A stretch of DNA of 64,000 nt from Boswellia sacra (taxonomy: Eukaryota > Streptophyta > Magnoliopsida > Sapindales > Burseraceae). The position numbers were made by a program, and so were the translations under genes. The notes below the pieces were generated by a model that saw only the letters and a list, made by a program, of their open reading frames with translations, was not told where the DNA came from and did no database searches. Positions 36,148 to 46,960 of this stretch are shown here, piece after piece (position 1 is the first letter of the stretch; the number at the start of each line of letters is the position of its first letter). Where the stretch lies: the NCBI GenBank assembly GCA_013180625.2, contig SNVD02009713.1:186001-250000 (forward strand), written 5' to 3'.

Positions 36148-38391
36148 AGTTTTCACCTATTTTTTAAGGGAAAAATTTTCTCCCAACTTCTTGGCCGGAG
36201 TTACTGTTCACTCCGGTCGATAGGTGAGTTAGCCTTTGGAATTTATGTGTGTTATAGATCGGAATATCTTGAACAAACTTTTCTTCTTGACCATCTTCGA
36301 TTTTCGACCGGAAAGCGTTCAAAAACTCGGTAAACAGTTATCGGATTTACTATTTATCCGCCGTCGACCAGCATGTGAATAGTCACAGCCACTACCATCG
36401 TATTGGCCTTGTCTCGATCTTCAATTTTACCTTCAGCATCACCTCCTAATTCGGCCTGCAACCCATCTGTCCACGGCAGCAAAGTTTCGACATTTCACTA
36501 TTTACCACCGCCGTTCACCGGAAATCAGCGAGTGGCATCTCACCTCCACCACCATCTTGTAGATCGAACAACACTGATCAATTTTTCCTTCTAAACCATC
36601 ATCAGATTCAGACTACGACTACCTTAAAACACCATTTCTTCAATTCGGATGTCACTATTCACGACGGCCGTTACTATTCATCCGGCGGTTACCGTTCATC
36701 AAGTTTCAGATTGCTCCTCGGGTTATTCCACGTAAGTTTGCTTCTTGGCTCCTCCCCTGATTTCTTGTGGATTACCGATTATAAAGCGGTGACGACGACT
36801 TCGCAAGCCGCCCTGTTTCGGTGCCTGGTTTGCTTTCGTTTTCCATCTCTTTTTTGAGCTTTTTATTGCATTTGATTTGTGATTTAATGGATCCACCCAA
36901 GTCAATTGCTGACTCTTGGGCTGACAAAATCAAGATCACTGACTCGGGTACCCGATGCAGACTATTTTCGGTTTCCCCTAAGAAATTGGGAACTGTCCTT
37001 GAGATCCCGGATGAAATCATTGACGAGAATGTGGCCCAATGGAGTAAATGTCTCTTTGGCTTCTTTTCAGGATTTTTGATGCCCTTTCATGCTGCACGCT
37101 CTATGGCCATGCGTGCTTGGAACGCTAGCAGTTTACAGGACGTGCGTTCCACAATTAATGGATATCTCGTCTTCCATTTCGAACTGAGGATGAGGTTCAT
37201 GCAATCATTGATTGCGGTCCTTGGTTGTTTGGAGGTAAATATATTTATTTAGAACTATGGCAACCGTATTTGAATCTTAATCTTTTTGATACTGAATTGT
37301 ACCCAATTTGGGTCCGTTTGCATGGCCTGCCATTTTCTTTATGGACAACAAAAGGCCTTGCCATGGTTTCAAGCATGGTTGGAGAACCTATCTCTTGTGA
37401 CAAGATGACTTCTGATCTTTCCAGATTGGAGTATGCGAGGGTATATGTTTGGCTGAATACAGAATACCCTCCAGTAAAGAACTTCGAGATCAAATGTAAG
37501 CTCTCTTCCGAGCCTATCCAAATCCGAGTTGAGTATGAGTGGCTTCCAAAGTATTGCCTCGAATGTTGCTCCTTTGGTCATTGATGTTCGGATCCAGCAA
37601 ACACTTTAGGTAAGGATAAGAAAGAGGCAAATACCTCTATTAACCCTTCTTTGAATAAGGGTAATAAGAAAGAGGCAAATACCTCTGTTAGCGCCCCTTT
37701 GTATAAGGGTAAGAAAGTGGCCAAGGTAACTGAGAATTTGAAAGTTGTTACTCCTCCAACAAATTTTGTAATGCATGATGTGCCCTTTAAGGCTGCTACA
37801 ATTTTGAGTACAGAGTCAGTCTCAGATTCTGACTCTTTTTCTCCATTTGCGACTAACCAAGGTAGGCTTCCAGGTTCTATCCAGTATTCTACAAATCGTG
37901 AGGCATCTGTTTCGTCAGGGCGGATAAATACAGGGCAACCTCTTGTGTCTTCTCCCTCTCGTTTTGAGCCTTTAAATAGGCTAAGTGATGAGGATCAACA
38001 TGATAGGATTGATCACATTCATTCAGACACCCCGAGTACTCTAGTAAAGAAAGGTAAGAAGAAGAAGAACAAGTAGGGTTAAGGCTCTACTTAATCATAC
38101 TTGTTTTTTTCTATTTCTTTATGTTTGCACCATTGTGATCATTTTTATTTGTTTTCCTTTTATGGTCATTAGAAATCTTGCTTTGCTCAGGCCGCCTGTG
38201 GCCTTTATTTCATGTTGTTAAGGCCGTTTGAGGTCTTTACTTTGTTTTTGCCGCTTGTGGCCTTTATTTTTTATCTTGGACTTTATGTTGGACTTTACAT
38301 CCTAGTTGTAATTCTTGGGGTATACCCCTCGGATTTTTGTACATTATAATTTTTTGGATCTATATTACTAAGTAACTTTTTAAAAAAAAAA
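36148..38391 (+). mobile_element. ORF1-only LINE-like retroposon nested in the copia 3' LTR
   Basis: A 2244-bp insertion ends in an A run at 38382-38391. It is flanked by near-identical 14-bp copies GAGTCATTTTTGCT (36134-36147) and GACTCATTTTTACT (38392-38405), as expected from target-primed reverse transcription. A GC-richer leader (36148-36886) holds repeated short words such as gttactgttcactccgg and ttactattcatccgg. ORF1 follows, then a 3' UTR with three ggcc(g)cctgtggcctttat-like repeats near 38190-38260. There is no endonuclease or reverse transcriptase ORF2, so it depends on another LINE. Confidence 0.85.
36887..38076 (+). pseudogene. LINE ORF1-like protein (DUF4283 plus zinc knuckle), one frameshift and one stop
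   Basis: Starts MDPPKSIADSWADKIKITDS. A DUF4283-like nucleic-acid-binding domain covers AWNASSLQDVRSTINGYLVF, then after a frameshift near 37185 EVHAIIDCGPWLFGGKYIYL, WVRLHGLPFSLWTTKGLAMV and VRVYVWLN-like ARVYVWLN. A zinc-knuckle remnant YCLECCSFGH is followed by a TGA at 37582. The same frame then continues through a Ser-rich tail with a duplicated NKGNKKEANTS-type stretch, ending KKGKKKKNK. DUF4283 proteins with this knuckle are the usual first ORF of plant LINEs. Confidence 0.8.
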
Positions 38392-38539
38392 GACTCATTT
38401 TTACTCATTTCATTAAGAGAAATATATTTCATTATTCTTGCTGGCCCTTACCTCACTCCATATTACATACCTCTAATTGATACTCATTTCACTCCCTTTT
38501 AATTCTTGTAAACCCACAACATATATATATAATAATTTT

Positions 38540-39919
38540 ATCTATTTTTCAAAGATGGGAGATAAAACATGCTTGGCCTCCCATCGGAGTTATGGATAAA
38601 ATTTTTTTAATTAAAATACCTTTATTTTTTCTATTTGATTTATCTTATTTTTTTAATAATTAATTTTTCTTGCAAGTTAAAGAAATGGTTTGTGCCAGCT
38701 GAAAGTAATAAAAAAAAAGCATGCTAAAGCAGATTTGACTTCAATCATTCAAATATTTTATTTAATGATTTAAAAATATAGGAATTACTGACTCTGAAGA
38801 CTATAGAGTATATATAGCCTAAAATTTAACTGTTAAAATTTTCCGATTACTGGGTACCCCCACCAATTAACAATGTTTTGCAACATGATGTCCTTCCTCA
38901 ATCGAATTTTAGGCGTCATAGAACTTAAAAAGAATCACCGCGTCAGCCTGTACAGAATATTAAAAGAAATTAACTAGATTCGTTTAGGGTGATATGCTTC
39001 TTCCTAAGTAAATTCTTATATTTAATGAAAATTTAAAATTTTTTTTTTACCCTTTTGCCATATGCCAATTAAAAATGATATTGACTTTTAAATTATTTTT
39101 GTTTAGCTTTACATCTAATTGGGCTTCCATATTATAATGTAAGACCCAGTTAGATTGGGTTTAGGGTATTCTTGTCATACATAAATAAGAAAATTTGATC
39201 TAAAGTTAATTCTACTCTCTTTATACAGTAGTCATTGCCACTATTATATATTGAATACTACTACGTACACCAAATATCTCTCTCTATCTTAGATCTAATT
39301 TATAGAGGCATTTGTGGTGTGGATTATTGTGGTTGTTCTATAATACCCGTACATCGTGAGCGTTATTCAATTTACAGTACTGTGAGACTTCTTGTAGCAG
39401 GTTCTGACCGATAATTTCTAATAAATTGATCCATCATCCTGAGTCTTCGTTTTTGACATCCAAATTTCTACAATTTTAATCGTTAAAATATAATTGGGTT
39501 CAGGGGCGAATTTAGAAATTTCCTCTTCTGCGGGCTAACTTAAAATGTGAACATCAAAACCACGTCGTTTTAACTCTTTCAAACCTGAATTCTTAATTCT
39601 TAATATTTATAACCAAAATGGTGGTCTTTATATTTTTGTACATAACATAACTACCTGATGTAATGAAAGCGCTATAATTTTTTTCAATTTTTCAATCAAA
39701 TTATATCGAAAAATAACATTTTAAAAATATAAATTTTTAAGAGCAAGAGATTACCATATTATTGCATTAAATTATAATTAATATAGATATTTTCTTTATT
39801 GTCATAGAAAATATTAAAGTTCATTAAACATTTTTTAGGATTCAATTAAAAAATGAGAAATTTTTTAATATACAGATGCATATGCATATACATATACATA
39901 CATACATGTGTGTGGGTGT

Positions 39920-39977
<58 letters not shown>

Positions 39978-41188
39978 TATTAAATTTAATGACTTCAATA
40001 TCTCTGACAGTAAGATCAATGAATTAAAAACGTTATCGGTTCAATAGACAAGAACAATGTTTTGGGTGTTTTCTTTAGTCACAATTGACTAGCAAGCCAT
40101 ACTCAAGACAGGCTTCAATAAGTAGAAACAAAAGTACTCGATTCACAAAGTCACAAAATCTATCATATAAAGATAATAATACTTCATTTCTTTTATTTGA
40201 CCTATTAAATTTTGGAAGTCAAATAAATTATTGATTAAAAAATAAAAATTTTTATATGGTAAAATTATTATAAGAGATTAATGAAGAAATATTCATTAGA
40301 TTTTTATAAATGAAAATATAAAAAGATATTATAATGAAAATTCCTTTGAATAATAAAATTTTCAAAAAAAAAATTAGTAGATATTAATTTATTTTTAAAA
40401 GATGGTATAATCTAATTAAGTTTTATTTGTTAATTTATAAAATATAGTATATTTTATCAAAAATATTACTCTATAAAATTTTATATCATTCTTTTTAATT
40501 TTTTAATTCATTAGTTATTAGAGTTTTATTACTTTTATTAGTCAAATAGGGTAAATGAGGGCATAGGTATTAGGGTCTTTATAAATTTTAGCATTGAGGG
40601 TATTTTTTGTTACTCACTAAAAGTTTAAAATGAGTTCTTATGTTCAATAATTTCACGTATACAATTACCAACTTCTATAACCTCACTCAGCAAAAAGTTA
40701 TTAGATATATGAGTCTGATTCATTTATTAAAATTATTCAATTTATTTTTCATTTTCACCTATCTAATGAATTTGTGCCATATTAAGTTATTTTAATTGTA
40801 TGATAAAACTTAGTTATATATGTTGTATTACTATTTGTTATTTTTTCCAAAAACTTAATACACCAAATGTAATTTCCTCTTTACATATCATTATATATGA
40901 TCATTTCATTGCAGCTTTTTTTTTTTGGAGAAAAGAAAGACTTACATGCATGGCATAAACTCACTAGGTCATATTGTTGATTTAGTGAGTCTATCCAACT
41001 AGATTTTAACGTATTATAATGCAAAGTTAAGAAAATAGAACGTGTGGATTGAGAAAAATTGGGGAGGTTAAAAATATAGAACAAAGTAGATAGAAAAAAA
41101 ATTAGGAAATTAAGATAAGTTAACATTTATAATTGAAAAACAATATAAAAATAAAACACTTACTCATCATATAACATAATATAACTGA
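38540..41188. other. AT-rich intergenic DNA
   Basis: No supported gene. Around 39130-39460 is a patch (taagacccagttagattgg onward) with the look of an LTR fragment, including a tctctctatctt tract, but I found no partner. Confidence 0.4.
39923..39974. repeat. (TA)n microsatellite
   Basis: An uninterrupted run of 26 TA units. Confidence 0.95.
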
Positions 41189-41531
41189 GGGTTAATATCA
41201 TAGACCTTCCCTACCTTGTGATATTATTTCATTAGTAAATACCTTTTACATTCTTTTCATAAATTTAGTCATTATGTATTTTAAAATACATCATAGACAC
41301 CCCTTCTGTTAAATCAACTATTAGATGACATCATCTTTTCATTCAAATAAGTTACAATTACTTAAATATCCTTCAAATAATTCCTAAATTAAAATATTTT
41401 AATTAAAAATAAAAAATTTCAAAGCACCCCTAAAACAAATTAAACATCCTACACCACCCCTTAAAAAATCCTCCAATGCTACCCCTAAAAAAATTTCGCC
41501 AATTTCATCCCTGTGTCACCACCGTCGCAGC

Positions 41532-41894
41532 TGTTGGGGATGCAATGCAAACTCAGAACAGAATTTGAGAGAAAAATGACTTGTATTAACAGAGAAAATC
41601 AATATACAAGAATTATACAAAAACTCCCCTAAACAATTTCCTGGAGCTCAACCTGGCTCTCTAACACTCAGAACTCTCTTGGTTCTAATTCCTGAACTCT
41701 CTCTGGAGTTTCTCTAATGCATAAACAAGGCAGAATTCGTCCCATATTTATAGGGAAATTCTGTACAAAATTTCAAATCAATTTGGCCACTTCCTTTGAC
41801 TTTCAAAATGGGAGGTGCCTAACTAATTTGACTAACAATTTAATCACATGGGAGGGATTCTGGAAGGCTCATGCTGTCATGCATGAGCTCATCA
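41532..41894 (-). repeat. 3' LTR of the non-autonomous copia element
   Basis: The downstream LTR in element orientation. The polypurine tract ggatggagggggagaat (minus strand, 41895-41911) abuts it. Confidence 0.93.
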
Positions 41895-41911
41895 ATTCTC
41901 CCCCTCCATCC

Positions 41912-43432
41912 CATGTGAAAGGGAGTAACAACAAAAGTAATTAGACTGCTTCTAGTCCAACTATGTCTCTGCATAGTTCTAACTTGTCTCTGGCTCCCCC
42001 TTCATCAGTAAGCAGTGCATATTTTGATTCCGGATATTTCCTCGACGGAATCTTACCTCGCTCAGATCGTTTTGGCTGAGGTTCTTCATATCCAAGAGGT
42101 ACAACAACTTCTACAGATGATTGTGGCTCCCCCTGTTTTCCTCCTCTTGATCTGCTTCCGAAACTTTTTCTGGTTCCTTTGAAGCTCAACCTGGCTCTTT
42201 CTATCTATCTTTACATGAGTCCTGTAAAGATTGTCACATAGTTTACCTCGAGCAACTACCATGACCCCTTTCAACATCTTCCATGTACCGTTGGTGAAGC
42301 AGCTCTCATAATCTTGCTGATCAAAGGCTTTTATCGAGAGCAAGTTGAGTCGAAGATCTGGCACATGACGAATGTCCTTCAAAGTTATTTTGCATCCGAC
42401 GTTCGTTTGGAATTGAACATCACCAATTCCCATGATTTTGGCGGTGCTGTTGTTACCCATCTTCACTATCCCAAAGTCTCTTGCTTTGTACGTGGTGAAG
42501 ATTTCTCTGCAAGGAGTGACATGGCAGGAAGCTGCTGTGTCAATTACCCATTCTACTCCTTGGTCTGCTGTGTGGAGGCATGTCTCTTCTGCACAAATGG
42601 TCACATCCTCTATAAATATGACTCGTGGCTCTTCGCTGCTTTGTGCTTGTGAACTCTCCTGGTTCTGCTTCTGTAGACTGCGACAATTTCTCTTCATATG
42701 ACCCTCTTTGCCACAGTGATAGCATTTGTATGTGGGTCTCCGCCCATCTGATGACTTGCCCCTTGATCTGCCTCTGCTTTTGCTTCTACCTCTTCTCCAG
42801 TCTTCACCTCGAGACTGTCTTCCTCGATTCTCCATGATGTAGGCTTCATCTTGATTGGCGCCTGCATCTTTTCTTCTCGCCTCCTCGTTCATCAAGGCAT
42901 CCTTAACCATTGATAGGGTAAGTTTGCCTCCGGGTGCTGAATTACTGATGGAGACTACTAACGTCTCCCATGAATCTGGAAGGGAACTGATAAGTAGAAG
43001 GGCTTGTTCTTCATCTCCAAGCTGTAACTCGACTGCTGTCAACATATTCACCAAGTTCTGGAACTCACTTGTATGTTCTGCTACAGGAGTTCCGCTTCGC
43101 AACTTCAAGTTCACAAGCCGTCTCATCAGGATGGCTTTGTTCCGTGCTGACTTGGCTTGATACATACTCTCTAATTTTTTCCATAGAGTATATGCATCTG
43201 TTTCTTTGGCTATATGGTGGAAGACGCTATGATCGATCCATTATCTGATTTGACCGATGCTTTTTCTGTTAATTTTCTTCCACTCTGCCTCTTTTTCTGT
43301 CTCAGGTCTCTGCCCTTCAAATTCTATAGGGTCATATAGATCCTTACAACTAAGGAGATCCTCCATCCTGGGCCTCCATAGTGTGTAATTTGTAGCAGTC
43401 AATTTAATCATGGCTCCGGATGATTCTTCCAT
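41912..43432 (-). pseudogene. copia gag-protease of the non-autonomous element, one stop, internally deleted
   Basis: Starts MEESSGAMIKLTATNYTLWR at 43432. A single in-frame TAA at 43241-43243 interrupts the gag; the same frame then runs to 42086. Gag features: LWKKLESMYQAKSARNKAIL, LVNMLTAVELQLGDEEQALL, and a CCHC knuckle CYHCGKEGHMKRNC. The protease site is WVIDTAASCHVTP. After the LYRTHVKI stretch the sequence jumps to the linker that normally precedes reverse transcriptase. A frame change near 42185 leads to YPESKYALLTDEG, ending at 41941. The integrase core, RT and RNase H are absent. Confidence 0.88.
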
Positions 43433-43794
43433 TTTAGAATAATTAATTCACTAAAATGGAAATTGAATTTCAAAAATCCGAGCCCACTGTTACGTCCGGA
43501 ACGGTCAAATTAAGTGGAATAGCCTCTTCTGGGGCTCAAAAATTCTTTTTATACAATAAATACTAAGCTTGGAAACTTTAAGGGCTAAACTGAAATTTCT
43601 TAAGGGCTAAACTGAAATTTCAGAAACTAAAAGGGGCGTCATCATCAGAACTACAGGGGCCAAACTGATATTTTCTAAGGACTGAAATGTAAATTTCATA
43701 AACTCAGGGGGTCCACATATAATTACCCGAAAATACAGGGGCCACAAAAAATTTGCCAACGATTTGTTGATGTGGCAGATGGGGTCCACTCTGA

Positions 43795-43936
43795 TGACGT
43801 GGCTGATGACGTGGCGACACGTGTCAGGTGACGTGGCACGATGACGTGGCCTTGCTGACATGGCGATCTGCTGACGTGGTCTGCTGACGTGGCGAAAAGT
43901 GTGCTGACGTGTGCTGACGTGGCGTGATGACGTGGT
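43795..43936. promoter_or_regulatory. Array of TGACGTGG (ACGT-core) motifs in the element leader
   Basis: TGACGTGG occurs eight times exactly, with two one-base variants (TGACATGG, TGACGTGT), within about 140 bp, mostly 11-13 bp apart. A palindromic CACGTG lies at about 43818. These are ACGT-core boxes of the type bound by plant bZIP factors. They sit between the 5' LTR and gag. Whether they bind factors is inferred. A GC-rich run of gcgtgcggcgcgt repeats follows at 43955-44025. Confidence 0.7.
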
Positions 43937-44209
43937 CGTCTTCAACCTTCGGATGGCGCGTGCGGCGCGTGCAGCGAGTGAGGACCACTCGCAGTTCAGG
44001 CAGACGACGCGTGCGGCGCGTGCGGCTTCTCTGGTGATCGTCTCGGTAGCCGGAAAATTACAGAATGATCAGGACGACGTCAGGAACACACTGGACACTT
44101 CAAATTTGAAATTCGATCACTTTCCGAAAAATCGAAATTTTCCAGAAACAGGGGACGAATTTTCTCTGAATTTTTCCTCTCTGTTCTGACGTTCCAGGAG
44201 CTCAACGAG

Positions 44210-44221
44210 GCTCTGATACCA
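44210..44221 (-). other. Primer-binding site, initiator-Met tRNA type
   Basis: TGGTATCAGAGC on the minus strand lies two bases inside the 5' LTR. This is the classic plant copia primer site. Confidence 0.92.
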
Positions 44222-44223
44222 CT

Positions 44224-44586
44224 TGTTGGGGATGCAATGCAAACTCAGAACAGAATTTGAGAGAAAAATGACTTGTATTAACAGAGAAAATCAATATACA
44301 AGAATTATACAAAAACTCCCCTAAACAATTTCCTGGAGCTCAACCTGGCTCTCTAACACTCAGAACTCTCTTGGTTCTAATTCCTGAACTCTCTCTGGAG
44401 TTTCTCTAATGCATAAACAAGGCAGAATTCGTCCCATATTTATAGGAAAATTCTGCACACAATTTCAAATCAATTTGGCCACTTCCTTTGACTTTCAAAA
44501 TAGGAGGTGCCTAACTAATTTGACTAACAATTTAATCATATGGGAGGGATTCTGGAAGGTTCATGCTGTCATGTATGAGCTCATCA
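44224..44586 (-). repeat. 5' LTR of the non-autonomous copia element
   Basis: The upstream LTR in the element's own orientation. It lies next to the primer site and has 363 bp, equal to the other LTR. Confidence 0.93.
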
Positions 44587-44591
44587 GCAGC

Positions 44592-45170
44592 CCATCCTTT
44601 ACTGTCGCTGATTTCCTTTTTCTTCCTTCGTTAATCACCAACAACAAACATAGCCAAAATTGATTGCAAAGAACCATTTAAAAAAAATACAAAATAACTC
44701 AGCCAAATGGATTTGAAATCCAACAAACAAAATCAAAATCATTTAAACAAAAAACAACCAACAAAAATGTAGGGAATCGCAAGGAGATACAACACTTTAA
44801 TAGAGGATGAGAGAGAAAGGTGGAATAGGAGGATGGAGAAATCGGGTTTGGGTGGAGGTTTGATTCGAGTGGGTGAAGTAATGGAGAGGTGAAGAAGATT
44901 TAATTGGGTCGCTATTGAATTGGAGAAGGGAAACTTGGTGGAGGAAACAGGAAAAAATGGAGGGCAGCGGAAAAATGGAGGGAAGCTTGGTGGAGGAGAT
45001 GGCAAAATCATGGAGGAGGGAGAGTGGTTCACGGCTTCGTCAGGGAAGGAGGAGAATGAGAAAGAGGCGTGAAGGAGGAAGGTGTGAAGGAAAAGGTGGT
45101 TTGTGTGGTATAAGCACAAGAAGATGTTGCGCTTTAATATTTGTTTAGTTCACTCACTGTTCAAAAATTC
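44592..45170. other. Right interior of the inverted-terminus element
   Basis: A purine-rich stretch (44800-45100) gives a spurious open frame on both strands. I see no conserved protein motif. Confidence 0.4.
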
Positions 45171-45173
45171 CTT

Positions 45174-45222
45174 TGGCCTCGGGGTTAAGTGTACGTTGGA
45201 GGTCAGGTCCCGAGTTCGAATC
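45174..45222 (+). repeat. tRNA-like pol III boxes, possible SINE relic
   Basis: TGGCCTCGGGGTTAAG (45174-45189) resembles a pol III A box and GAGTTCGAATC (45212-45222) a B box, at tRNA-like spacing. No cloverleaf could be folded by eye, so this is more likely a tRNA-derived SINE fragment than a tRNA gene. Confidence 0.4.
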
Positions 45223-45356
45223 ACAATCTTACACTTTCGCATTCCCTTAATTTTAGAAGACTTGAAATTGAAAGGCTAAAATGATAATTATGACCGTGGA
45301 ATTCAACTTAAAGTTAACAGAAGGGTCTGTGGGATTAAATTTTGTGACATTAACCC

Positions 45357-46960
45357 ATATTGACTAATTATATGTGTTAACCTAAGTGTTTCCCTCCTTC
45401 TTCTAAAGAAAGAATTATAAGGCGCACGAATACAACATTCAGAATTAGTCTTCAAAGTTTTCGAGTCTTTTTCCATGTAAAATCTTTTAGTGGAGCAATA
45501 TGACTTTGCCTTTAAGAATATTTAAAGTTTGACTTATTATTATGCAATCAATTTAAAACAATTGAAATGTACAGTTCTACAAAATATCAACAATTGCAAA
45601 GGTTATTTGAATATATACAACTTGAAGAGTATAAAGCATGCACGTCAATTATGTGGGCTGATTGATTGAACGTTCAACAAAACTTTGCACAGACTGAAAA
45701 GTTCTATTTCATTTCTATCTGTCTTAGCCAGATTTCATATCTTTTGTTTGGTTTGGCTACAGTTACTTTATTTATTTATTTTTCTTGTCTACTTGAAAAT
45801 ATTTCATTTTACAGCACCTTTTATTTCTGACCTAAATGATCAACTCACTGCTTTTAAAACTCTCATAAATGGAATACTTACAGGAAATAGCAAGACGATT
45901 CGACGGACCCAGGCACTGAGGCGGTTATGCCACGGGCCTACAGCCCAGCTGAATGTTTTGAAAAATCATAAATATTTTTATGCAGAATAAATTTTGGAAG
46001 ATATTGTTAAATTAAAGCTAATGTAATTTATTAAAAAAAAAGATTAATTACCCTGGCTCAAATTTATAATAACATAAGTTTTCATGAAAAATAGAAAGTA
46101 TCATAAATTTTCTAATAAAGACAAATCTATAAGACAGTTACGCAATCTTAATTTTCTATTCTCACTCAATCAGGCAAGAAAAAATTTCATGCCTCACACC
46201 TTTCAATCAATTCCCAAATGGCATTAGAAACGAAAGAAGCATACAAAATCATACAAAATATAGATAGTTTTTGAGTGGGGTTGTGTGTATTTAAGGGTGA
46301 TAATTGTCTGAAGAGAAGGCAGAAGTTGACGTGAACGAGAGGGTTAGTGAAGGAATTACCGCAAGCAAGCTGGACGATATAGCAATCTCATCTCAGAATG
46401 GGTGGGTTCTGAGTTGACGGAAGGACTACAAGGACGGAAAGTAGAGTGCACTGCATGTTTTGCTAGCCTATCAATTAGTCTGAAGGAAAAGAACAACTGT
46501 CACCCTTTTTGGATTTGGAGGGAAGAAGGCTTATTTAAAAAAGAAATAAATTAATAAGTAAATTGAAAACCTTTCATAATTTTTAAAAGAATTATCCTGG
46601 ATTGATATATTGTATACAACCTCACACGAGACAGTGGCTTTATTTGATAATTATTTATACATCATTAATTATTATTAACCTAATTAAATGGCTATTAATT
46701 AGTTACGTAGTAATTTTAAGCCACTTGCAGCTAGTATTAAAAACATATATAATATACACAAATCCATATGAAAAGCTGCGTTTAGATCGCCCTAGATTGT
46801 AATAATAAAGAATTTTAACTATAAAGATATTCCTCCCAGGATAAACACATGCATTTAAAATCTCTCTTGATTAAGCCCTAGAAGTTTCATATTCATGAAG
46901 CAGTAGAAATGAAAGAAACAAAGGAAATATTTTAGGGAGATGCTTTTGAAAGTCAAAGGA
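45357..46960. other. Intergenic DNA, nothing certain
   Basis: A short frame at 45685-45990 has no recognised domain. A GC-richer patch at 46300-46460 resembles neither a known gene nor a repeat that I can name. Confidence 0.4.

Larger units (their letters stand above)
30031..38534 (+). mobile_element. Ty1/copia LTR retrotransposon, decayed, with nested LINE
   Basis: The element is bounded by direct LTRs of 410 bp and a 5-bp target duplication ATTTT (30026-30030 and 38535-38539). The domain order gag, protease, integrase, reverse transcriptase, RNase H defines the copia superfamily. The 3' LTR is interrupted by a LINE-like insertion at 36148-38391. Removing that insert and one duplicated target copy returns exactly 410 bp. 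Stops and frameshifts make every gene inactive. Confidence 0.93.
35867..38534 (+). repeat. 3' LTR of the copia element, split by a LINE-like insertion
   Basis: Halves at 35867-36147 and 38406-38534 align with the 5' LTR. The start TGTTGTAAAG and end atatatataata match. The interruption carries its own target duplication. Confidence 0.9.
41532..44586 (-). mobile_element. Non-autonomous Ty1/copia element, 3055 bp, with perfect target duplication
   Basis: Two 363-bp LTRs (41532-41894 and 44224-44586) begin TGTTGGGG and end CTCATCA as written on the plus strand. They differ at about seven positions with no indels. GCAGC flanks both sides (41527-41531, 44587-44591). The initiator-Met primer site is on the minus strand, so the element reads right to left. 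Only gag and protease remain, plus a scrap of the integrase-RT linker. It must rely on enzymes from a full copia element. Confidence 0.94.
41189..45356. mobile_element. Older element with short inverted termini, split by a copia insertion
   Basis: Left end GGGTTAATATCA (41189) and right end TGACATTAACCC (45356) are inverted copies with one mismatch in 12. A second inverted pair lies just inside (CCCTTCTGTTAA near 41308, TTAACAGAAGGG near 45314). Without the copia insert the element would be about 1.1 kb. No target duplication is evident and no protein is encoded. The superfamily is unassigned. Confidence 0.5.

Noticed and set aside
44739..45148. Opposed frames in a purine-rich stretch
   Set aside because: Low-complexity GGAGA/TCTCC DNA opens frames on both strands. 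No domain was recognised.
45174..45222. Functional tRNA gene
   Set aside because: A- and B-box-like words are present but no acceptor stem or anticodon arm pairs convincingly.
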